From an uncultured Saprospirales bacterium (GTDB lineage: Bacteria > Bacteroidota > Bacteroidia > Chitinophagales > Saprospiraceae): a stretch of 15,397 nucleotides of DNA. Position 1 is the stretch's first letter, and each line of letters begins with the position of its first letter. The position numbers and the translations under genes are program-made. Shown here piece after piece: positions 1 through 6,511 of the stretch. A model generated the notes under the pieces. It worked only from the letters and a program-made list of their open reading frames with translations, did not search any database and was not told the DNA's origin. The stretch lies in contig CALAZP010000045.1 in NCBI GenBank assembly GCA_937926355.1, forward strand, positions 1 to 15,397, written 5' to 3'.

Positions 1-181
1 GTATCCCCCAGTTGCTGTTTAATAAATTTCCAAAGTTTAAGAAATCAAAGGTCAAGTTAACATTCTGATTTTCAGAGGCTTCAGAATTAAATTTGGGTGA
101 GTCAGTAAAGGTCTGTAAACAAGTAATTAAGGAATGGTCTGAATATTGGTTGGGCAAATGCACTTGAACGATAAAATCCAC
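1..181 (-). CDS. Possible partial or remnant receptor C-terminus, cut by the left edge
   Basis: A minus-strand frame stays open for 60 codons, from just after an in-frame TAG (complement of 182-184) to position 1, where the window ends. It has no ATG; the only early start is a GTG at 181-179. The last third reads NLTFDFLNFGNLLNSNWG. This alternating strand followed by an Asn-rich NLLN-x-x-WG turn resembles C-terminal barrel segments of Bacteroidota TonB-dependent/Oar-like receptors. Such receptors are many hundreds of residues long, yet the stop leaves only about 40 codons upstream of the motif. If the resemblance is real, this is either a truncated remnant or a gene broken by a frameshift. 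The first 20 residues do not look convincingly coding. Chance open reading is a real alternative. Confidence 0.3.
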   Translation of the reverse strand, partial: MDFIVQVHLPNQYSDHSLITCLQTFTDSPKFNSEASENQNVNLTFDFLNFGNLLNSNWGI

Positions 182-184
182 CTA

Positions 185-454
185 AATCCTATGATTTTTC
201 GGGGAAATATTGATAAAAAATGAAAGGATTAGCAGATTTATAAATTAAATAGGTATGAATTAAAGGAAGAATAAATCATATATATATCTAGTAAAAACCT
301 AATATAATTTTAAAATTATCCTTTTTTTTGCAACCTTTTTAAAATAAAATTTTTAAGACTTTACAAAAAATTAATCTTAAAAGGGTTTCATGACCCACTC
401 TATACGGTTACTTTTGACTTATTATTTAACACTTTAACAAAATTTTACACTGCT
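185..454. other. AT-rich intergenic region upstream of the receptor gene
   Basis: No convincing coding frame is seen here on either strand. The region is very AT-rich. It holds a perfect 16-bp AT-only palindrome (ATAATTTTAAAATTAT, 304-319) followed two bases later by a run of eight T. That looks like a weak intrinsic terminator, although an AT-only stem is poor. The receptor promoter lies at its right end. No tRNA or recognisable riboswitch is visible. Confidence 0.6.
386..416 (+). promoter_or_regulatory. Predicted Bacteroidota-type promoter of the TonB receptor gene
   Basis: TACTTTTG at 409-416 matches the Bacteroidota -7 consensus TAnnTTTG exactly. A TTTC at 386-389, one base from the -33 element TTTG, lies 19 bases upstream, which is the usual spacing. 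Transcription would start near 423 and give a leader of about 30 bases before the ATG at 455. The imperfect inverted repeat GGGT...ACCC (383-396) overlaps the -33 element and could be an operator, but four pairs are weak evidence. Confidence 0.5.
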
Positions 455-3214
455 ATGAAAAAATTATTTTTAGGAATGGCACTTGTATTGGGAGTTGGAC
501 TACTCCAAGCACAGGTGAACATTTCGGGAAACGTAACAGACGCTGAAACAGGCGAAGCCTTATTTGGTGCTACCGTTATCCTTGAGGGGCAAACTGGGGG
601 AACTGTTACGGATCTGGACGGTAATTTTGCTCTAGAAGGGGTAAACGAGGGGGATTACAACTTGGTGATTTCTTTCGCTGGTTATTCGGAATTAACAAGA
701 GCTATTCAAGTTGGATCCAGCAATTTGGATCTAGGCGCATTAGAATTGTCATTCGATGCCGTTGGATTAGCTGAAATTGAGGTCATTGCCTCATTTGCTA
801 CGGATAGAAGAACGCCTGTAGCAGTTTCCACCATTTCAGGAGAAAAGGTAGAAGCTTTAGTAGGAAACCAAGAATTTCCTGAAATTATGAGGAAAACTCC
901 AGGTGTTTATGTTACAAAACAAGGTGGTGGATTTGGAGATTCTAGAATCAATATTAGAGGATTTGATCAGCGTAATACTGCTGTGATGATTAATGGTATT
1001 CCTGTAAATGATATGGAAAATGGTTGGGTATATTGGTCCAACTGGGCCGGCCTAGCCGATGTAACTTCCAGCATTCAGGTACAAAGAGGACTAGGTGCCA
1101 GTAAATTAGCAGTTGCATCTGTTGGTGGTTCCATCAATATTGTTACCAATGCAGCAGAGATGAGAGAAGGTGGAGCAGTTAGTGTGTCCATAGGTAACGA
1201 TGGCTTCCAGAAATACAGTTTTGCTCTTTCAACCGGGTTGAGTGAAAATGGTTGGGCATTCTCTATGTTGGCCTCTCACACCAGAGGTGATGGTTATGCT
1301 AACGGTACCATGTTTAGAGCTTATAATTATTTCGGATCTATTACTAAAGAATTTAATTCTAAACATACTTTAGCGTTCACTGCTTTAGGAGCGCCTCAAT
1401 GGCACCACCAGAGATATGAACCAGGGATTTATGATGGGGTAAACTTAAGAACATTTGTGGATCCTGATGATCCCAATAATGCAGATCCCACAACAGGTAG
1501 GGGAATCAAGTTCAATTGGTTATACGGAACCTTAAATGGAGAAGAATTTTCATGGAGAAGAAACTTTTACCATAAGCCTAAAGCATTTATCAACCACTAT
1601 TGGAATATTACACCAAAAGTTAATTTGAAAACCTCAGCTTATATATCTCTAGGTAGAGGAGGTGGAACCGGTCCAAGAGGACGTTTGAGAACTCCAGGTT
1701 CAATATTTGATACGGATTTCAGATTAAGAGATGCCAATGGAGAGGTGCGATTTGATGATATTGTTAGGTACAATCAAGGACAAGCAATTGAAGGTTGGGG
1801 AGGAGCTAAAGCTGATAGAAATGGCAGTTATTTAGTTACTTCAGATGGAAGATTTTACGACGGAACCAATCCTAGGGAAGCTGGATCTGGTCTTGTTAGA
1901 CGGGCCAGTATGAACTTACACGATTGGTATGGGGTACTTTCCACTTTGAATGCTGACTTGGCACCCAACTGGAATTTAGTAGCCGGTATAGACGCAAGGT
2001 ATTATGTTGGAGAGCACTTCAGAAGATTGGAGAATCTTTTGGGAGCAGATGGTTATGTTTCTCGTTCCGATGTAAATAATCCAGCAAATTTAATTACACA
2101 AACAGCCCCTGCAGAGTTTGGTAATTTTTCGGATAACTCCTACAAAGAGGGCAATAATGTTCTAGCATACTGGAATGATGGAGTAGTTAATTGGTTGGGA
2201 TTGTTTGCTCAATTAGAATATACCAAGGATAATTTGTCTGCATTCTTATCACTTTCTGGTTCTAATCAAGGATTCAAGCGAATAGATTATTTCAATTATA
2301 AGCCTTACGAACAACAAAAAGAGTCTGAATGGCAGAATTTCTTGGGTGGTACGGTCAAATTGGGTATGAATTATAACCTTGACGACAACAACAATATTTT
2401 TGTTAATGGTGGTTATTTCTCTAGGCAACCCATATTTGACAATGTATTTATCAACTTTAGAAACGAAGTTAACCCAGATGTTCAAAACCAGACGGTACAA
2501 GCATTTGAAGCTGGATATGGTTATAAAAGCAGAGCATTTAACTTAAAGACGAATGTATATTATACCAACTGGGGCAATAGACAGTTCGATAGAAGTATTA
2601 GAAATGCAGATGGAGAAGACGTATTGTACCAATTCCAAAACGTTGGTCAGACCCATATTGGTTTAGAATTAGAAGCTGATGCACGGTTTGGTGATTTAGA
2701 CCTATTTGCCATGGCTTCCATAGGAAACTGGGAATATTCAAGTGATTTCACAGCAACAGGTACTAATTTGGATACGAATGAACCTGAAGGGGCATTGACC
2801 ATCTACGGTGATGGGTTGAAAGTAGGTGATGCAGCTCAAACTACCTTTGCTATAGGTGGGGGATATAGATTGGCACCTGGATTGCGTGTTTATGCAGATT
2901 ATTTCCTTGCAGCTAATTTATACGCCAATTACAATATTCAGGATGCAACCTTTCAAGATGCCAATAGAGACCAAGTGGCAAAGTTACCTAACTACGGTCT
3001 AGTAGATGCTGGATTGAGTTATAACTTTGAGGTGGGAGGTTTGGATGTTACTTGGAGATTAAACATCAATAATGTATTGGATGAAATTTATGTTTCTGAA
3101 ATGAATACTTCTATTGTTGATGATCCTAGTACTCCAAGAAATGAGTTCTACGATAATTTAGGAATTTTTGGATTCGGAAGAACTTGGAATACAGGTTTGA
3201 AATTCAAATTCTAA
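455..3214 (+). CDS. TonB-dependent outer-membrane receptor, no SusD partner
   Basis: This is a 919-residue outer-membrane active transporter driven by TonB/ExbBD. Residues 1-19 are a signal peptide (MKK start, hydrophobic core, cut near LQA|Q). Residues 21-98 form the carboxypeptidase-regulatory-like domain typical of Bacteroidota receptors (VNISGNVTDAETGEALFGAT). A TonB-box-like stretch lies near 107-115 (EIEVIAS). The plug spans about 118-232 and has the characteristic NIRGFDQRNTAVMINGIPVND, ENGWVYWSNWAGL and GGSINIVTN segments. The rest is a 22-strand-type barrel ending in an aromatic C-terminus (GLKFKF). No susD-like gene follows, so it is not a SusCD glycan importer; such single receptors usually take metal chelates, cofactors or peptides. 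Its substrate cannot be read from the sequence. It has its own promoter and terminator and appears monocistronic. Confidence 0.95.
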   Translation: MKKLFLGMALVLGVGLLQAQVNISGNVTDAETGEALFGATVILEGQTGGTVTDLDGNFALEGVNEGDYNLVISFAGYSELTRAIQVGSSNLDLGALELSFDAVGLAEIEVIASFATDRRTPVAVSTISGEKVEALVGNQEFPEIMRKTPGVYVTKQGGGFGDSRINIRGFDQRNTAVMINGIPVNDMENGWVYWSNWAGLADVTSSIQVQRGLGASKLAVASVGGSINIVTNAAEMREGGAVSVSIGNDGFQKYSFALSTGLSENGWAFSMLASHTRGDGYANGTMFRAYNYFGSITKEFNSKHTLAFTALGAPQWHHQRYEPGIYDGVNLRTFVDPDDPNNADPTTGRGIKFNWLYGTLNGEEFSWRRNFYHKPKAFINHYWNITPKVNLKTSAYISLGRGGGTGPRGRLRTPGSIFDTDFRLRDANGEVRFDDIVRYNQGQAIEGWGGAKADRNGSYLVTSDGRFYDGTNPREAGSGLVRRASMNLHDWYGVLSTLNADLAPNWNLVAGIDARYYVGEHFRRLENLLGADGYVSRSDVNNPANLITQTAPAEFGNFSDNSYKEGNNVLAYWNDGVVNWLGLFAQLEYTKDNLSAFLSLSGSNQGFKRIDYFNYKPYEQQKESEWQNFLGGTVKLGMNYNLDDNNNIFVNGGYFSRQPIFDNVFINFRNEVNPDVQNQTVQAFEAGYGYKSRAFNLKTNVYYTNWGNRQFDRSIRNADGEDVLYQFQNVGQTHIGLELEADARFGDLDLFAMASIGNWEYSSDFTATGTNLDTNEPEGALTIYGDGLKVGDAAQTTFAIGGGYRLAPGLRVYADYFLAANLYANYNIQDATFQDANRDQVAKLPNYGLVDAGLSYNFEVGGLDVTWRLNINNVLDEIYVSEMNTSIVDDPSTPRNEFYDNLGIFGFGRTWNTGLKFKF

Positions 3215-3235
3215 GCATTAGTTAAATAATATCAG

Positions 3236-3275
3236 GGGGGAGTCTCTTAAATGAGGCTTCCCCTTTTCTTTTTTT
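3236..3275 (+). terminator. Intrinsic terminator after the TonB receptor gene
   Basis: GGGGGAGTCTC (3236-3246) pairs with GAGGCTTCCCC (3253-3263) over 11 positions, two of them G-U, around a 6-base loop. A T-rich tract (3264-3275) follows at once. It lies 22 bases after the receptor stop codon and separates that gene from the lipoprotein unit. Confidence 0.9.
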
Positions 3276-3293
3276 GTCGAGATTTGTTCTATT

Positions 3294-3698
3294 TTGTATT
3301 TCAGACAAAAAATCGAAGTTTTGACACCCAAATGGTTCGTTTTAATAGTTGCCTTTTTGATCATGGGTTGTGAATCTGAGGAGGATAAGGTTCAACAAAT
3401 GATAACAGGTAGATGGACGTTAACAGAAGCACAAAGGAACAACCGGGTAACGGAATCATTAGCATCCTTGTATTTTATATTCAGGGAGGAGGGAACTATG
3501 GAAACTAATTTATTGGGTACAGAGGAGATGTATTTTTATACAGTAAGTCCCACGGAAATCATTCAAAAAGGTCCACGAATGGATCCAATAAAATATCAAA
3601 TCAACCAACTTTCAGATTCATCAGCTGAGCTTTCTACTTCCCTAAGAAATTTTAATTTTGTTTTCAAGCTTAGAAAAGATGGATTCCATGAAGAATAA
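3294..3698 (+). CDS. Small lipoprotein with lipocalin-like domain
   Basis: The longest frame gives 134 residues from a TTG codon. No ATG lies upstream in frame. A second TTG at 3321 (codon 10) would give a cleaner lipoprotein signal, MTPKWFVLIVAFLIMGC, so the true start is uncertain. The lipobox LIMG|C puts the lipidated Cys at residue 26 of the long form. The mature part opens with acidic CESEEDK, which in Bacteroidota often directs outer-membrane or surface placement. It then reads ITGRWTLTEAQRNN...LYFIFREEGTMETN, a strand pattern like the lipocalin-like domains of small Bacteroidota lipoproteins. It may bind a small hydrophobic ligand, but nothing shows which. Its last 11 bases overlap the start of the next gene, so the two are probably translated together. 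Confidence 0.75.
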   Translation: MYFRQKIEVLTPKWFVLIVAFLIMGCESEEDKVQQMITGRWTLTEAQRNNRVTESLASLYFIFREEGTMETNLLGTEEMYFYTVSPTEIIQKGPRMDPIKYQINQLSDSSAELSTSLRNFNFVFKLRKDGFHEE

Positions 3699-4224
3699 AG
3701 TGGTGGTAGCTTCTACTAACCCGGTAAAAATGGAAGCGGTAAAAGCCGCATTTGACAGTTATTGGCCTCATAAATTTGAATTTCTTGGTATGTCAGTTCC
3801 ATCTGGAGTATCTGATCAACCTCTGACCGATGAGGAGACCTTGATTGGCGCTAGAAATCGGGTAGCAGCTATAAAACAGGAGATCAATCAGGCAGATTTC
3901 TGGGTGGGAGTCGAGGGTGGAGTTCAGCTAAATAATTCTGGTATTTATGACGCTTTTGGGTGGATGGTAATTGCTAATTCCCAGCAAGAAAGTATCAGTC
4001 GCTCTGCCAGTTTTAGTTTGTCGAAATCCATGACCGAGAAACTTCAAAATGGCATGGAATTAGGACCTTTAATGGATGAAATTTTTAAAGATTCAATGAT
4101 CAAACACAAAGGGGGAGCCGTGGGAATGCTCACAAATGGAGTAGTATCTCGAAAAGCATTATACCTTCAGCCTCTGCAACTTGCATTAATTCCATTTGTT
4201 CAAAGGGAATTGTATCCACACTAA
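3688..4224 (+). CDS. yjjX: Inosine/xanthosine triphosphatase, YjjX family
   Basis: This 178-residue protein belongs to the YjjX family, which hydrolyses non-canonical purine nucleotides (ITP, XTP) in the cytoplasm and so cleans the nucleotide pool. The E. coli protein is about 170 residues. Family segments are visible in order: VVVASTNPVKMEAVKAAF (5-22), GVSDQPLTDEETLIGARNRVA (40-60), ADFWVGVEGGV (69-79, with the acidic E76), LGPLMDEIF (125-133) and HKGGAVGMLTNGVVSRK (140-156). I chose the ATG at 3688 because the protein then opens directly with the first strand, as in relatives; the frame stays open upstream and an ATG at 3679 is also possible. The start overlaps the lipoprotein gene by 11 bases. 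The ABC exporter gene starts 13 bases after its stop. A functional link between the three is not evident. Confidence 0.9.
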   Translation: MKNKVVVASTNPVKMEAVKAAFDSYWPHKFEFLGMSVPSGVSDQPLTDEETLIGARNRVAAIKQEINQADFWVGVEGGVQLNNSGIYDAFGWMVIANSQQESISRSASFSLSKSMTEKLQNGMELGPLMDEIFKDSMIKHKGGAVGMLTNGVVSRKALYLQPLQLALIPFVQRELYPH

Positions 4225-4237
4225 AAAAGTAAGTAAA

Positions 4238-6028
4238 GTGAAATATTTAGCTTATCTCAATAAATTTTTCTTTAAATACAAATGGCATTTTCTATTGGGA
4301 TTATTGTTTGTTTCTGCTTCCAATTACTTTAGGGTTTTGATGCCCCAAATGATTAGAGAGGCCATGGATTTGGTTATCGATAATATCGCTTTGTATAAAA
4401 TTTTTGATGGCTCTTCCTTACAAAGTGACCTATTTAAGCATATTGGTAACACGCTCTTGTTTTTTGGGATATTGGTGTTATTGTTGGCATTATTAATGGG
4501 GGTTTTTATGTATTTCATGCGTCAAACTATCATTGTGATGTCCCGATTAATTGAGTATGATTTGCGAAAGGAAATTTTCGATCATTACCAGGTTTTAGAT
4601 TTGGCTTTTTTTAAGAGAAATAAAACGGGTGATTTGATGGCAAGGATAACAGAGGATGTCTCAAAAGTTCGCATGTATCTTGGACCAGCTATTCTATACG
4701 GAATCAATTTATCTACCTTATTCGTATTAGTTATCTATGCCATGATAAGTGTTAGCCCCACCTTAACGTTATACGCACTAGCACCTCTACCTTTTTTATC
4801 TATTTCTATCTATTATGTGAGTAATTTAATTAATATCAAGAGTGAAGCCATACAAAAGCGATTAGCTGGACTCAACAGTGTGGCACAAGAAGTATATTCT
4901 GGAATCAGAGTGGTCAAGTCCTATGTGCAGGAAATTCCAATGGGCAAATATTTTGCTAAAAAAAGCGTAGAGTACAAGGATGAAGCAATGGGACTTGCCA
5001 AAATCAACGCTTTGTTTTTTCCATTGATGTTATTATTAATCGGTACGAGCACTATTCTTACTGTATATATCGGCGGATTGCAAGTGGTCAAAGGGACGCT
5101 AACGCCTGGTAATATTGCAGAATTTGTTATTTATGTCAATATGCTTACCTGGCCGGTTACGGCTATCGGGTGGATTGCCTCAATTATTCAACAAGCAGCA
5201 GCTAGTCAAAAGAGATTGAATGAATTTTTAAATACCGAACCTACAGTTCGCAACCCTGGAGGGAATTTGACTACATTAAAAGGAGACATAAGATTTGAAA
5301 ATGTCAGTTTTACCTATCCTGATACTGGTATTAGCGCTTTAGAAAATATTGATTTTCATCTTAGGTCTGGAGAAAAACTTGCTATCATTGGAAGAACGGG
5401 GTCTGGAAAATCAACTATTGCTGATTTAATTGTGAGGATGTACGATGTTAGTTCAGGTCAAATTTTAATTGATGGACAAAATATCCAAGAGATTAATCTG
5501 CATCAATTGAGAAGGAAAATAGGATATGTCCCTCAGGATATGTTTTTGTTTTCCGATACTATAGCTGAAAATATTGCATTTGGTTGTCAGGAAGCAGTTT
5601 CCCGACCACTAGTAGAATCAATGGCTAGAAGTGCTTCGGTATATGATGATATTATGGATTTTCCGGAAGGTTTCGACACTCCGGTTGGGGAAAGGGGAGT
5701 CACCCTAAGTGGCGGACAAAAGCAGCGTATTTCTATAGCCAGAGCATTGACAAAGAAACCTGATTTATTAATCCTCGACGATTGTCTTTCAGCCGTCGAT
5801 ACGAAAACGGAAAAGGAAATTCTCAGCTATTTTGAAAAAGAATTGACCAATAAAACGGCCATTATCATAACACACCGCATTTATTCTTTATTGGATTTTG
5901 ATAAAATTATTGTTTTGGATAATGGAAAAATGGTTGAACAAGGTAGACACGAGGAATTGCTTGGTTTAAAGGGATATTATTACGATCTTTTTGAACAGCA
6001 GCTAAAGGAGCAAGAAAGGGAACGGTAA
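4238..6028 (+). CDS. ABC half-exporter with fused membrane and ATPase domains
   Basis: This 596-residue type IV (MdlAB/MsbA-like) ABC exporter has six membrane helices in its first 320 residues and a C-terminal ATPase domain. Visible motifs are Walker A GRTGSGKST (385-393), the Q-loop VPQDMFLFSDTIAENIAFG, signature LSGGQKQR (from 490), Walker B LLILDD ending at D515, D-loop SAVD, and the H-loop His at about 546. The usual catalytic Glu after Walker B is Asp here, as in the degenerate site of heterodimeric exporters (for example the BmrC, TM287 or MdlA type). No partner half-transporter lies in the window. The start is taken as the GTG at 4238, 13 bases after yjjX, since the protein then begins VKYLAYLNKFFFKYKW as expected; a TTG at 4196 would overlap yjjX. 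It probably exports a lipid or drug-like molecule; the substrate is unknown. Confidence 0.92.
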   Translation: MKYLAYLNKFFFKYKWHFLLGLLFVSASNYFRVLMPQMIREAMDLVIDNIALYKIFDGSSLQSDLFKHIGNTLLFFGILVLLLALLMGVFMYFMRQTIIVMSRLIEYDLRKEIFDHYQVLDLAFFKRNKTGDLMARITEDVSKVRMYLGPAILYGINLSTLFVLVIYAMISVSPTLTLYALAPLPFLSISIYYVSNLINIKSEAIQKRLAGLNSVAQEVYSGIRVVKSYVQEIPMGKYFAKKSVEYKDEAMGLAKINALFFPLMLLLIGTSTILTVYIGGLQVVKGTLTPGNIAEFVIYVNMLTWPVTAIGWIASIIQQAAASQKRLNEFLNTEPTVRNPGGNLTTLKGDIRFENVSFTYPDTGISALENIDFHLRSGEKLAIIGRTGSGKSTIADLIVRMYDVSSGQILIDGQNIQEINLHQLRRKIGYVPQDMFLFSDTIAENIAFGCQEAVSRPLVESMARSASVYDDIMDFPEGFDTPVGERGVTLSGGQKQRISIARALTKKPDLLILDDCLSAVDTKTEKEILSYFEKELTNKTAIIITHRIYSLLDFDKIIVLDNGKMVEQGRHEELLGLKGYYYDLFEQQLKEQERER

Positions 6029-6057
6029 ACTTTTTTTAAATTTTTTTAGCAAATATT

Positions 6058-6065
6058 TACATTTG
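6058..6065 (+). promoter_or_regulatory. Predicted -7 element of the PUR-alpha-like gene
   Basis: TACATTTG matches the Bacteroidota -7 consensus TAnnTTTG exactly and lies 45 bases before the GTG start. The -33 position falls in a T/A-rich stretch without a clear TTTG. The element suggests the gene can be transcribed apart from the exporter upstream. Confidence 0.45.
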
Positions 6066-6110
6066 TAAAAGCAAATGCTTAAAACAATCACTAATTAAAA
6101 AAAAGGAATA

Positions 6111-6476
6111 GTGGACAACGATCGAAATTCAGGAAAGTTTGAAAGTGTATTTTCAAAAAAAGTAAGAGCAGGAAAGAGAAGAACTTACTTTTTTGATGTG
6201 CGAAAAACCAAAGGAGAGGATTATTACCTAACCTTGACAGAAAGCACAAGAAAATTCAACGACGAAGGGTATGAAAGGCATAAAATTTTCCTTTATAAGG
6301 AAGATTTCAACCGATTCTTGGAGGGCCTTAATGAGGCCATTGACGTAGTAAAGAAGGACTTAATGCCAGATTACGACTACGATGAATTTACCCGAAGAAA
6401 TGAGGAGTATGAAGCAAGAATGAGAGAAGAAGGCGAAGAGGGTGATTCTAAATCAGATGATAATATGGAATGGTAA
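6111..6476 (+). CDS. PUR-alpha-like nucleic-acid-binding protein (DUF3276)
   Basis: This 121-residue cytoplasmic protein matches the DUF3276/PUR-alpha family, found in Bacteroidota and in Borrelia, whose members bind single-stranded DNA or RNA and act as regulators. Residues 18-80 form one PUR repeat: the basic entry VRAGKRRTYFFDVRKTKGEDYYLTLTES, then a strand turn and the amphipathic helix FNRFLEGLNEAIDVVKKD. The tail (from about 84) is highly charged and acidic, and is likely disordered. The start is a GTG preceded by AAAAGGA (6101-6107), a ribosome-binding-like sequence unusual for this phylum and rather close to the start. A single PUR repeat implies that it works as a dimer, as known for the Borrelia protein. 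Its targets cannot be deduced here. Confidence 0.88.
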   Translation: MDNDRNSGKFESVFSKKVRAGKRRTYFFDVRKTKGEDYYLTLTESTRKFNDEGYERHKIFLYKEDFNRFLEGLNEAIDVVKKDLMPDYDYDEFTRRNEEYEARMREEGEEGDSKSDDNMEW

Positions 6477-6483
6477 AAGGTAG

Positions 6484-6511
6484 TTTTGGGAGCTATCAAT
6501 AACTCCCAAAA
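6484..6511. terminator. Hairpin between convergent genes, likely shared terminator
   Basis: TTTTGGGAG (6484-6492) pairs perfectly with CTCCCAAAA (6503-6511) over nine positions around a 10-base loop. It starts 7 bases after the stop of the PUR-alpha-like gene and overlaps the last codons (from 6496) of the minus-strand gene. The tract after it on the plus strand (TATCTTCTT) is only moderately T-rich, so it is not a textbook terminator, but its position suits termination for the plus-strand gene or mRNA 3'-end protection. Confidence 0.45.

Noticed and set aside
304..328. AT-only palindrome followed by eight T as an intrinsic terminator
   Set aside because: A stem without any G or C is unlikely to stop RNA polymerase, and no plus-strand gene is seen upstream; it is only noted in the intergenic entry.
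2249..2500. Minus-strand 83-codon frame
   Set aside because: It lies wholly inside the TonB receptor barrel region, its protein shows no domain or signal, and the opposite strand is clearly coding.
455..3698. TonB receptor plus following lipoprotein as a SusC/SusD pair
   Set aside because: The lipoprotein is only about 130 residues and lacks SusD features, and a strong terminator separates the two genes.
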